Assembly: GCA_033762815.1 (NCBI GenBank)
Contig: JANRLF010000002.1
Location: forward strand, 264,720-328,719
Direction: 5' to 3'
Length of the DNA stretch: 64,000 bases
DNA from: JANRLF01 sp033762815
GTDB lineage: Bacteria > Bacteroidota > Bacteroidia > Chitinophagales > CAIOSU01
The translations under genes and the position numbers were made by a program. The notes beneath the pieces are model-generated. The model was not told where the DNA came from. It did not search any database and saw only the letters and a program-made list of their open reading frames with translations. The first letter of the stretch is position 1. Each line of letters starts with the position of its first letter. Shown here piece after piece: positions 1-7,973 of the stretch.

Positions 1-185
1 TGCATAGCAGACTAATAGATAATAACCTAGAGCCGCCTTCTAGCACTATCCTGTATAGTGAAGCCATCACTAATTACAATGATTAACATATAGTCATTTT
101 TGTCATTGTGGCAGAAGAATGAGATTGTAGTTAATGTCAATATTTCCGTTTTGTCTGTTGGCATTATATTCGACCCATTAGTGTT

Positions 186-1166
186 ATGGCAACACTATTA
201 CAATGTATAGATTCATTAATAGACAAGATTTCTGTTACTGATAGACAAGAAGACAACATAGCGGCATCTTTAAGAAATATTGAAGGATACTTGCTGGAAA
301 AAGAGAACGACCTTGATATTAATAAGGTTTTTACTAATGGCTCCTATGAACGCGACACAATTATTCGGCCCCTCGATGATATCGATATTTTTGCCGTGCT
401 GGATTTTGAAGAGTGGAAAGATGAAAATAGTCAACTTCCCAAGCCGCAATCTGTGCTGACTAAGATTAAAAACTATCTAAATGGCCTTCACGATTATAAG
501 GACAAGGTTAAGCAAGATCGTCCATGCGTGACAATTGAGATAAGTGACAAAAGCTTTGATATACTTCCGGCATTTCCCCTACCAGGCAATGGTTATTGGA
601 TGCCAAATGACACACTTTCCGGATGGACATCTACCTATCCCGAACAATTAACTACTGACTTAGACGCCATAAATAAATACAGGAAAGGAAAAGTAAAGCC
701 AATCATTAAAGCCATTAAGTATTGGAATAGGGAACTCGGGAAGATAATCCCTTCGTACCATATTGAAGAAACAGCCATCCGAATTTTTCAAGTTCATGAT
801 TTCAAGAATTATGAAGAAGGTATAAGGTTGTGGTTCGAAAATGCTGAATATTACCTGCAATACAATGCATTTGCTACAATGGATAAATTTACTGCTGCTA
901 AGAGCACAGTTCAAAAGACAAGGAAGCAGCTAGCGGCAGCTAAAAAGGCTCTTGACGATGCAGATGAGGCTGAATCTATAAAAATATGGAAGGAAATCTT
1001 TGGAAGGGAATTTCCAACTGTAAGCACTGAGGAAGCTAAGCAATTTTCCGAAGCTCTTAGTGCAGGAGAATTAAAAATTGGTGCGGCAGGTGCATTGTCA
1101 ACTTCTATTGGAAGCACAATACGAGCGTCAAAGGGTTTTTATGGGGAGGATGTTTCAAAGAGCTAA
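186..1166 (+). CDS. CD-NTase (cGAS/DncV-like nucleotidyltransferase), CBASS-like
   Basis: Predicted to make a cyclic oligonucleotide second messenger in the cytosol when phage infection is sensed. The 326-residue protein shows the polymerase-beta-type signature of the family: G52-S53 in a GSYERDT segment, the acidic pair D65-I-D67, and a third acidic residue D125 in an FDILPAF segment, so the metal-binding triad looks intact. It is the first gene of a four-gene operon; the E2-like gene starts out of frame inside its last codons. The 185 bases upstream hold no gene and presumably contain the promoter. The nucleotide product cannot be predicted from sequence. Family membership is confident; the CBASS role is inferred from the neighbours. 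Confidence 0.85.
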   Translation: MATLLQCIDSLIDKISVTDRQEDNIAASLRNIEGYLLEKENDLDINKVFTNGSYERDTIIRPLDDIDIFAVLDFEEWKDENSQLPKPQSVLTKIKNYLNGLHDYKDKVKQDRPCVTIEISDKSFDILPAFPLPGNGYWMPNDTLSGWTSTYPEQLTTDLDAINKYRKGKVKPIIKAIKYWNRELGKIIPSYHIEETAIRIFQVHDFKNYEEGIRLWFENAEYYLQYNAFATMDKFTAAKSTVQKTRKQLAAAKKALDDADEAESIKIWKEIFGREFPTVSTEEAKQFSEALSAGELKIGAAGALSTSIGSTIRASKGFYGEDVSKS

Positions 1167-1563
1167 GCCGTTTAATCCAGAAACACAAGTATTGTCAATG
1201 CGCTCAAGCTATCCTGATTTTAAGTGTAATAAAAAAGGGCTGGCAATGGAGTTTACAGGTATTTTAAGAGTAATGCCTGAATTGCCTGAATATACTGTTA
1301 CAGTTATCTATGACCTCGATAAACGCCCTAAAGTATATATAAGAGCCCCACAACTATTAGAGAATGCTCCCCATCTTTATCCAGACGGAACTTTATGTTT
1401 ATACCATCCTGATAACTATCATTGGACGCGAGAGAAGCTAATTGCTAAGGAAATTATGTCTTGGACTGCTGCGTGGATTTACTTTTATGAAGTATGGCTT
1501 GAAACCGGTAAATGGTTCGGTCCAGAAGTAAACCATCAAAACCCTAAAATACCTAATGACTAG
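1150..1563 (+). CDS. E2-like (ubiquitin-conjugating-fold) protein of short type II CBASS
   Basis: In short type II CBASS an E2-like protein without an E1 partner is thought to modify or prime the CD-NTase. This 137-residue product has the C-terminal signature of these proteins: LYPDGTLCLYHP followed by a Trp-rich segment with PWT-like SWTAAW and a TGKWFGPE end. C83 in GTLCLY is the likely active-site cysteine. The start is uncertain: ATG at 1141 or 1150 both fit, and 1150 has AGG just upstream. Either choice overlaps the end of the upstream cyclase gene, and the stop overlaps the start of the four-TM gene, indicating tight translational coupling. No separate E1 or JAB protease gene is present. 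Confidence 0.75.
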   Translation: MFQRAKPFNPETQVLSMRSSYPDFKCNKKGLAMEFTGILRVMPELPEYTVTVIYDLDKRPKVYIRAPQLLENAPHLYPDGTLCLYHPDNYHWTREKLIAKEIMSWTAAWIYFYEVWLETGKWFGPEVNHQNPKIPND

Positions 1564-2320
1564 ATTTGTACCTTTTGAAATCAGTTATAAAACTGCTGAG
1601 CGTCTTTCGCAGGTGAATACAATATTGTTCTACTTGTCAGGAGCCCTATCAATTGCGATCATTATAGTTGGCCATTCAGAAATTGATAAAAACCAGATAC
1701 TAAAGTGGTTAAATGGGTCAAATTGCTTTTTAGCCATAATTTATTTTGCCATTGATCTTGTCAGCGGTTACCTTTTTCAAGCGGCAGAGCTAAAACGTCG
1801 ACATGATTTCATAGATAATAGCCTCGCTACCCAACTATCTGAAGCAAATTCTGCAAACTATTTCTCGAATGACAATATTCTCCCAGGTATTAGAAAGTTA
1901 GGCATTAACTGTTTCGAAAACTCTTTTTTCAGCAAAAATATTGCTGGGAAAATGCTCCTTGGAGAAACAGTCAAAACCGCCATTATCTGGAGTTTGGCAC
2001 TAGTAGCTGTGCTTACTACAGATAATGAAACTGTGGCAGCAATACTTCAAATGGCGTTGCCATTTACAGTTTTGCAGCAAATGATTAAGCTGATTACATA
2101 CTACCATCGTATAAATCGCGTGTTTGAGCAATTTCAACATATTTTTTCCTCCACTGCTTCCGAGCGCCAATCCGATTTGATTATTAATAACGTAATCAAC
2201 TACGAGTCTACAATTTCTTGGGCAGGTATTGTTCTAAGTACTCCTATTTTCCAAAAGCATAATGTTGAATGGTCCCAACTGTGGGATAAGATAAAAGCAA
2301 AGTATAATCTTACGCAATGA
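1556..2320 (+). CDS. Four-TM membrane protein, probable pore-forming CBASS effector (S-4TM-like)
   Basis: A 254-residue protein with two hydrophobic pairs, about residues 24-42 and 54-72, then about 140-153 and 157-175. The soluble linker between pairs and the soluble C-terminus fit the S-4TM family of putative pore-forming effectors, which are thought to permeabilise the inner membrane when the cyclic nucleotide binds. It overlaps the E2 gene by 8 bases and the next cyclase gene by 4 (ATGA). The position between cyclase genes supports an effector role. S-4TM proteins are usually somewhat longer, and the family call rests on topology and context rather than a diagnostic motif. Confidence 0.6.
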   Translation: MTRFVPFEISYKTAERLSQVNTILFYLSGALSIAIIIVGHSEIDKNQILKWLNGSNCFLAIIYFAIDLVSGYLFQAAELKRRHDFIDNSLATQLSEANSANYFSNDNILPGIRKLGINCFENSFFSKNIAGKMLLGETVKTAIIWSLALVAVLTTDNETVAAILQMALPFTVLQQMIKLITYYHRINRVFEQFQHIFSSTASERQSDLIINNVINYESTISWAGIVLSTPIFQKHNVEWSQLWDKIKAKYNLTQ

Positions 2321-3105
2321 GCCTGAATAATTATCTGCGCGATCTGTCCTACCGCTATTACCTTAAATCTTCTGCGTTAGAAACCAGAAACATCGACGCA
2401 TCAGTAAAGGCACTCATATCCAAAGCCAAGCACCACTTTGGGGAGCAACTTAAAGCAATTCAAGTGTTTGGTTCGTACGATCGCGATACAATCTTGCCAA
2501 GAAAATATGATTCTTATTCCGATGTTGATATACTTTTTACCTTTAACAGTTCACAATATGATCGCACGCCTGATACATACCGTACCTGGTTACAAAAATT
2601 CGCAGAAACCCATTATAAACCTTTTGAAACGTATAAATCATTTCCTACAGTAGTCGTGCAACGCGACCATATCGCATTTGATTTAGTACCTTCTAAACAA
2701 GAAGAATCGTTTTGGGGTAATAACCGGCATTATATTCCGGATTCATCAGGAGGGTGGATGCAAACAGATCCGTTTGGATTTAAGAAACAATTGGCTGAAG
2801 CTAACCAAAGCTACAATAATATCGTTAAGCCCATTATAAGGCTATTAAAGGCTTGGAATGCTAACGCTAACTACCCTTTTGCCTCCTATATGGTAGAAAC
2901 ATTTGTTGCAAGGCAGAATTTTTCTGGTGATGATATTTATACTGGATTACTCTATGCCATTGAGCAAACGGAGCTTACCGGCACTCAATCCCAAAATAAA
3001 AAGATCGAGAGCCTGAAAACTGCAGGGAAGAGGGTTGAAGAGTATATCCGAAGAGGTGAAATGGAAAAAGCAAAATCATGGCTCCATAAGGCATTTCCTC
3101 GCTAG
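2317..3105 (+). CDS. Second CD-NTase-like nucleotidyltransferase
   Basis: A 262-residue nucleotidyltransferase with the same catalytic layout as the first gene of the operon: G52-S53 in FGSYDRDT, the acidic pair D69-V-D71, and D122 in an AFDLVPSK segment. It is about 60 residues shorter than the first cyclase and clearly diverged from it. Its start overlaps the stop of the four-TM gene (ATGA), so it belongs to the same transcript. A second apparently intact cyclase is unusual in CBASS. It might be the dedicated partner of the four-TM protein, with two systems fused into one operon, or an accessory transferase. It ends 23 bases before the convergent nuclease gene. Confidence 0.8.
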   Translation: MSLNNYLRDLSYRYYLKSSALETRNIDASVKALISKAKHHFGEQLKAIQVFGSYDRDTILPRKYDSYSDVDILFTFNSSQYDRTPDTYRTWLQKFAETHYKPFETYKSFPTVVVQRDHIAFDLVPSKQEESFWGNNRHYIPDSSGGWMQTDPFGFKKQLAEANQSYNNIVKPIIRLLKAWNANANYPFASYMVETFVARQNFSGDDIYTGLLYAIEQTELTGTQSQNKKIESLKTAGKRVEEYIRRGEMEKAKSWLHKAFPR

Positions 3106-3128
3106 AATGGCCGAAACTTACCCATATC

Positions 3129-4088
3129 TCAAAATTTCTGCCGATACGGTTTACTTCGCTTTCTTTCCTCAAAAGGAATATTTAATGATACAAGTCCAGT
3201 GTCTTTGGCGAATGAAAAGCCTATAATTCGGCCACTAAGCATTTCCGTGATAACACAAGCAGCTAATACTTCATCAGACCCTATCTTCCGCAATACTCTG
3301 AAAACAGGCTTTCTTGTAAATACTTGGTATTTTACTAAAGCTTTTATTACAGCACCTCTTATTCGAACTTTGTAATCTTCAACTAACGCATATGCATGGT
3401 TTTCGAAAGGAAAATTAATCTGGACATCTTTTACCTCGTTTGGGCTAAAGAGATCATGCGTGCCTCCTTCTCTCAGCTTACGCAGAGCAGATATGCGGAT
3501 GTTTGCATTCAGTTCACCCATGTTTCCGGCTTCTGGATAGCCCTCATTATTCTCAAGAATAATGATAGTATCTTTACTGGTTACCTTTTCTAGGATCTGA
3601 ATGGGAATATTAGTACTATCAACATCCAGTTCAATATTTATATCACTCGCCCAAGCAAATCCCGATTCACTCATAAAGAAATTAGCTTTATCTATTTGGA
3701 CACTGTGAAAGCCATTTTCCCCATCCTTCCAATCAATGATCTCTAATAACTCCACTCCATGCGTTTTGGCTTTCTTTACGGCTGGTGCCGTGTAACCACT
3801 GGCAGAAACAATAGCTTTATGGGTAATTGCTGGCATATCAGAAAACTTCATGCATAATTGTTCGACCTGAATTACATCAAGAGGTCGTTTATGCTTTTTG
3901 ACTTCAATGCCTTTATATTTAGCGATGGTGCCATCCTTAGATGTTCTTCTTATTGTAACGTCAATATCCCGTTCATGTTCCGAAGCATTATCATATACCA
4001 TTGCTCCCAGTTCAAGTTCAACTTCATTGCCTTCAGCAATGCGAGTTAAAAATGCAACCAAGTAATGTACATCCGTTTCGTTTAACAT
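3129..4088 (-). CDS. PD-(D/E)XK restriction-endonuclease-like protein
   Basis: A 319-residue protein whose N-terminal part (residues about 24-110) matches a Mrr-like restriction nuclease core. D41 and D43 in ERDIDVTI are followed by E62-V-K64 in a GIEVKKHKRPLD strand, then a helix with Q and E residues (VIQVEQL) and a strand ending in a KAKTHGVELLEI-like segment. The C-terminal 200 residues show no recognisable motif. It is convergent with the CBASS-like operon and encoded alone. No methyltransferase lies nearby, so it is more likely a standalone or modification-dependent defense nuclease than part of a classical restriction-modification pair. Confidence 0.65.
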   Translation of the reverse strand: MLNETDVHYLVAFLTRIAEGNEVELELGAMVYDNASEHERDIDVTIRRTSKDGTIAKYKGIEVKKHKRPLDVIQVEQLCMKFSDMPAITHKAIVSASGYTAPAVKKAKTHGVELLEIIDWKDGENGFHSVQIDKANFFMSESGFAWASDINIELDVDSTNIPIQILEKVTSKDTIIILENNEGYPEAGNMGELNANIRISALRKLREGGTHDLFSPNEVKDVQINFPFENHAYALVEDYKVRIRGAVIKALVKYQVFTRKPVFRVLRKIGSDEVLAACVITEMLSGRIIGFSFAKDTGLVSLNIPFEERKRSKPYRQKF

Positions 4089-4110
4089 CTTCTAAGTATA
4101 AAATAGCAAA

Positions 4111-4144
4111 GCCCACCTTACTACAAAGCAAAGTGGGCCTTTTT
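4111..4144 (-). terminator. Probable intrinsic terminator downstream of the DUF2188-like gene
   Basis: A 6-bp GC-rich stem, GCCCAC at 4111-4116 pairing with GTGGGC at 4133-4138, lies just after the stop of the leftward small gene. On the minus strand the stem is followed by TTTG and further T-rich sequence; on the plus strand it is followed by a five-T run, so it may act in both directions. Confidence 0.5.
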
Positions 4145-4154
4145 AGTAGATAGA

Positions 4155-4400
4155 TTATCCTTTGGAACTTCTAGGATCAGCCGAACCGGGAAAAGTACGC
4201 TCTTCTTCAAAAGTGCCATCCAGTTTCTTGATCCTCACCGAACCACCTTCTGTACCTAATGCCTTTGATAGAACACCCCCAGTCGTAGCATCCGCTTTGG
4301 TTTTAAAGCTCTTGATAACTTCGCTACTGCCATTGTCTTTCAATTCCCACATGTTGTTTTTGCCGTTGTGCGATAACGTTGTTTTCCTTAATTTGCTCAT
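4155..4400 (-). CDS. DUF2188-like small protein
   Basis: An 81-residue protein. It reads as one DUF2188-like unit: an N-terminal W-x-L-K-x-x-G segment (MWELKDNGSS), a phenylalanine-lysine-T-K stretch with a following alanine helix (FKTKADAT), and a C-terminal I-K-x-x-D-G strand followed by acidic residues and RTFPG. The family is small, common in bacteria and of unknown function. It is encoded upstream of the nuclease on the same strand, separated by 66 bases that include a hairpin, so the two are probably separate units. Start is ATG with no competing upstream Met. Confidence 0.6.
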   Translation of the reverse strand: MSKLRKTTLSHNGKNNMWELKDNGSSEVIKSFKTKADATTGGVLSKALGTEGGSVRIKKLDGTFEEERTFPGSADPRSSKG

Positions 4401-4716
4401 AGTCAGTATTTATCATGTTTGAATAATTTAGAAACAACAATCAAATTATAAAAGTTTCCTTAATGAATTTCTATATTTATCTTTAAATTTTCTGAGTGAC
4501 CAATATCAGCGAAGAAGACTACTAAAGAAATCAGAGAAGTCTGCTTGAAATACTTTCTGAATCTGATTTCTTGAAAAACTTATCGGGTCGGTATTCTTCA
4601 AATCAATTGGCACATTCCCTTAGGCCTAGGTTTGAGATTTCTCATGATGATTTTTTTTGATTTCACGCGGAAATCTCAAATTCAATGAGTAATTTACATC
4701 CTCATAACTTCTGCTA
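4401..4716. other. Non-coding stretch between divergent genes
   Basis: 316 bases with no convincing gene, very AT-rich, between the leftward DUF2188-like gene and the rightward TerB operon. It should hold both promoters. The only structure seen is the perfect 11-bp inverted repeat listed separately. Confidence 0.6.
4631..4680. repeat. Perfect 11-bp inverted repeat upstream of the TerB operon
   Basis: TTTGAGATTTC at 4631-4641 is exactly mirrored by GAAATCTCAAA at 4670-4680, with a 28-base AT-rich loop containing eight T in a row. It ends 36 bases before the TerB-like start codon, so it could be an operator or a hairpin in the leader. Confidence 0.6.
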
Positions 4717-6663
4717 ATGCCAATAGTCGTTTTAATCATTGTTGCCTTTGTGCTATACCTTATATTTGGTAAGAAAAAATCGGCACCGCCAATGTATCCT
4801 CCTAATAGTAACCCGGTAATAAAGTCAAATCCAACAAGTAACGGAGGTGCCAGTATCACAACTGTTGCGAATAACGCCGGTTCAACCAATAAAAAGGATA
4901 ATTCAATAATTGATGTTACTGGTGATAGCTACTATTTAAACCGTCCCACAAGTTTAAAGAAGTACAGCCCTGGCGTGCCACTATGGGCTCATCATTATGT
5001 TTATTCATATTCCGAGATACGTGGAGCGAATATTGCCCAACGACAGTTTTATGAAGTCTTTAAAAACAGCTTTTTGCAGGGTGAGTATTTAGATTTGGCA
5101 GGTAATCTTAATTATGCATTCATATTGTTATTTGATCTGCTCCAGGAATATGAGATTCATAGGGATATTAAGAGGCTTGAGCATCAACTTGCAGCATTAG
5201 GCGTATGTTATCCAAAAACGAAGTCATACGGAATATCTTTTCTCATCGAAAAGATGATTGCTTGTGGTGACCAAGAAGGTGTTTTAAGATTGAAACCACC
5301 CACTCGTGTTGAATATGCATCCTACAGTTATGAACCCGATTACTGGAAGCTAGGGAGTAAGTATAAAGCCAAATTAGGTTTGAATGATGAAGAGGTTATT
5401 CTTTTAAATAAGCTATGGAACAACAGCAATGCTTTTACTAGCATCGAATACTGCTACCTCCAAATAATGAAGTTATACTTAGCAACTATCAAAGGATTGC
5501 AAAGTAAGTATAATGAGGAAGGTACCAGTCTTAATGAACAGTTCTCTGCGGTTGCCGATCTGGTTGCGAGAAAGCACTTTAAATATCGCAAAGGCAGCAG
5601 CAACTATCAATACTGTATAGAATCTACCAGTAATGGCTTTTACTCTACTATTTTTAAGTATTGTGAGAATACAGTTCGCGAAACTTACGGTCACAAACGT
5701 AAAATAAGTGTAGATACAGATTTTTTAAACTCATCTACCAATCTGGACTTTGAAGAGAAAATACTTTCAAAAGTTACCCAAATACTTCCTACATTAAGTA
5801 TTACAATTCCTGCCCCTGATGATTTGACTGAGTTAGAACTTAACTCACAAAACACAGCCCGGTGGAAACTAAAGTTTGAGGCCCTAACTTCAGCATTTGC
5901 AGGAAATTCAAATCAGTTCTTGGAGGATATTCTACAGCTTGGTAAAGCCAACGCAAAAAATCCTTCAATTGAGAACATCTTCTTTGAAGCTTCAAAATTT
6001 ATTTCAAAGTATGATAAAGAAACTGCTCTTGCTTTGTATGTACATTACTTATACCACGATCTTAAATCTGCAACATTTGACAATCGTCAGTTGACTAAAA
6101 CCATTCAAAAGAATCTCTTTAAAACTGCGGAACAACTTGCTGAATTTACGGCAGTGGTAAATAAGCTCATAGCGGATAAGAATTTAGATAAAGCACTAGA
6201 AGGCGTAAAGAATATCTACCTAGTAAAGCGAAAGAAAATCCAACTAGACACAACCGCGATAAAGGAAGTGCAGCAGCATCATTCAGGTACTGTTAAGCTC
6301 CTTAACGAGTATTTAAAGGATGATAAGGAAGAGATACAAGCCCTTAATGCAGGGGGTAGCTCTGAAGAAGTTAGTATAACCTTTACTCAAGACCGTATAG
6401 GCACACAAGCATCGCCGTATTCAACTAATATTTCTTTTACCTCACTTCATATTGAAGCACTTGAAGTATTTACAAAAGGTAACTTTTCCGTGCCACAAAG
6501 CGACCTGGAAGCCTTTGCCAAGGCAAAAGGAGTTTTTAAGAACCAACTCATAGACAGCATTAATGAAATCTGTTTTGACGATCTGGATGATGTACTCATT
6601 GAAGAAGAAGAAGATTACTATACTATAAACCCTAACTATTATCAAAGACTTTTAACTGTATGA
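4717..6663 (+). CDS. TerB-N/TerB-C-type protein with N-terminal membrane anchor
   Basis: A 648-residue protein. Residues 2-17 form a hydrophobic anchor (IVVLIIVAFVLYLIFG), then a low-complexity Pro/Ser/Asn linker to about residue 75. Next comes a region typical of TerB N-terminal domains (PLWAHHYVYSYSEI, then helices with a conserved Y-x-R-K segment). The C-terminal region has an acidic end (DDLDDVLIEEEEDYY), as in TerB-C domains where such residues are proposed to bind divalent metal. The stop overlaps the ATPase start by 4 bases. TerB-type domains have been noted in gene neighbourhoods with DUF2791 ATPases and helicases linked to stress and phage response. The domain call is by pattern only; the operon link is directly visible. 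Confidence 0.6.
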   Translation: MPIVVLIIVAFVLYLIFGKKKSAPPMYPPNSNPVIKSNPTSNGGASITTVANNAGSTNKKDNSIIDVTGDSYYLNRPTSLKKYSPGVPLWAHHYVYSYSEIRGANIAQRQFYEVFKNSFLQGEYLDLAGNLNYAFILLFDLLQEYEIHRDIKRLEHQLAALGVCYPKTKSYGISFLIEKMIACGDQEGVLRLKPPTRVEYASYSYEPDYWKLGSKYKAKLGLNDEEVILLNKLWNNSNAFTSIEYCYLQIMKLYLATIKGLQSKYNEEGTSLNEQFSAVADLVARKHFKYRKGSSNYQYCIESTSNGFYSTIFKYCENTVRETYGHKRKISVDTDFLNSSTNLDFEEKILSKVTQILPTLSITIPAPDDLTELELNSQNTARWKLKFEALTSAFAGNSNQFLEDILQLGKANAKNPSIENIFFEASKFISKYDKETALALYVHYLYHDLKSATFDNRQLTKTIQKNLFKTAEQLAEFTAVVNKLIADKNLDKALEGVKNIYLVKRKKIQLDTTAIKEVQQHHSGTVKLLNEYLKDDKEEIQALNAGGSSEEVSITFTQDRIGTQASPYSTNISFTSLHIEALEVFTKGNFSVPQSDLEAFAKAKGVFKNQLIDSINEICFDDLDDVLIEEEEDYYTINPNYYQRLLTV

Positions 6664-7973
6664 TAGACAATATTAAACCTAAAGAAGCGACATCTATTAT
6701 TAACTCTCTGATTGGTGGAGTAGTGCCTAAAATTGGCGTTCAGCATATCACTGTGGGCCGCTCGGAAGAAATCAATGCCTTTGTTTCTGCTCTTGAAGAT
6801 GTGAAAAATGGCCACAGCATGGTAAAGTTCTGGATAGGCGATTTTGGCTCGGGCAAATCATTTATGCTGCACTTGCTTAACACCGTGGCATTAAAACAAA
6901 AGTTCGTGGTGGCAAATGCGGATTTTACCCCCGATAACCGTTTGTACTCAAACGATGGCAAAGGAGTGGCTTTGTATTCCGCCATCATGGACAACATTGC
7001 GATCCAAACGAAACCAGAAGGAGGTGCTTTACCTACCTTGATGGAGAAATGGATTGAGCAAACGGTCACAAAAACTGCAGAACAGAACAACATTCCACTT
7101 GCTGATATACGGAACGAGCAATACTTAACGCTCATTCAGAATAATATTATGAAAACCATCAACGAGATAACCGATGTGGGGGGTTATGACTTTGGAATGG
7201 TGGTAATGAAATACTACGAGGGTTATATAAAGGATGATGAGCAGCTGAGAAGAAATGCGATGAAATGGCTCAAAGGGGAATACAGAACAAAAGTAGAAGC
7301 GAGGCAAGACTTAGGTGTGAGGGAAGTGATAAACGACCTGAACTTCTATGATATGTTAAAGAACTTCTGTAAGCTTTTTGTAAGCATGGGCTATAGCGGG
7401 TTTATGGTCAATTTAGATGAGGCTATTAACCTTTACAAAATATCCACTTCAGTGATGCGAGAGAAGAACTATGAAAAGATCTTAACCATTTATAACGATT
7501 GCTTTCAAGGTAAAGTGACAAACCTATTTTTCAATTTTGCCGGCACAAAAGAAGTATTGGAGAATGAACGTAGAGGGTTTTTTAGCTACCAAGCATTGAA
7601 GTCCAGGTTGGAGACGAATAAATTTGAAACCGCAGCCATAAGAGATTTTGCTCAGCCCGTAATACGTTTGGTGCCACTTGATCACAACGAAATATTTGTT
7701 TTGTTGAAAAAACTTAAGTCCATCTTTGATTACAATTACAAAGTCCAAATCGAAATAGATGATAGCGACATTCATCAGTTCATGGAGGAGCTATTTAACA
7801 AACCAGGCGCATCAGAATTCTTGACTCCAAGAGAAGTTATCCGGGACTTTCTAAATATCCTTAATATTATCAGGCAAAATCCAGGCGTAGATAAGCAGAC
7901 ACTTTTCGGAGAATTAGAAGTATCAGATGAGCGGCCTAGTGAACTGGCTCTGGATAGTATAGAAGAACTGTAA
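6660..7973 (+). CDS. BrxD-like ATP-binding protein (DUF2791 type)
   Basis: A 437-residue P-loop ATPase. Walker A is GDFGSGKS at residues 60-67 and Walker B is MVNLDE ending D253-E254. The GRSEEI segment before the P-loop and the overall length fit the BREX ATP-binding (BrxD, DUF2791) family, which in type 2 BREX is encoded next to a BrxHI helicase. Here it is preceded by the TerB-like protein and followed by such a helicase, with the stop and start overlapping by one base. No PglX, PglZ or BrxC is nearby, so this is not a complete BREX system. Likely an energy-using component of a compact antiphage module. Confidence 0.75.
   Translation: MIDNIKPKEATSIINSLIGGVVPKIGVQHITVGRSEEINAFVSALEDVKNGHSMVKFWIGDFGSGKSFMLHLLNTVALKQKFVVANADFTPDNRLYSNDGKGVALYSAIMDNIAIQTKPEGGALPTLMEKWIEQTVTKTAEQNNIPLADIRNEQYLTLIQNNIMKTINEITDVGGYDFGMVVMKYYEGYIKDDEQLRRNAMKWLKGEYRTKVEARQDLGVREVINDLNFYDMLKNFCKLFVSMGYSGFMVNLDEAINLYKISTSVMREKNYEKILTIYNDCFQGKVTNLFFNFAGTKEVLENERRGFFSYQALKSRLETNKFETAAIRDFAQPVIRLVPLDHNEIFVLLKKLKSIFDYNYKVQIEIDDSDIHQFMEELFNKPGASEFLTPREVIRDFLNILNIIRQNPGVDKQTLFGELEVSDERPSELALDSIEEL

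Noticed and set aside
141..175. Bacteroidota promoter (TTTTG and TATATTCG) before the first cyclase
   Set aside because: The two elements are only about 11 bases apart, too close for the usual spacing, so the match is not convincing.
1..185. Left attachment site of the island
   Set aside because: No copy of the tRNA 3'-end repeat or of the terminator hairpin was found here or elsewhere to the left of 63.5 kb.
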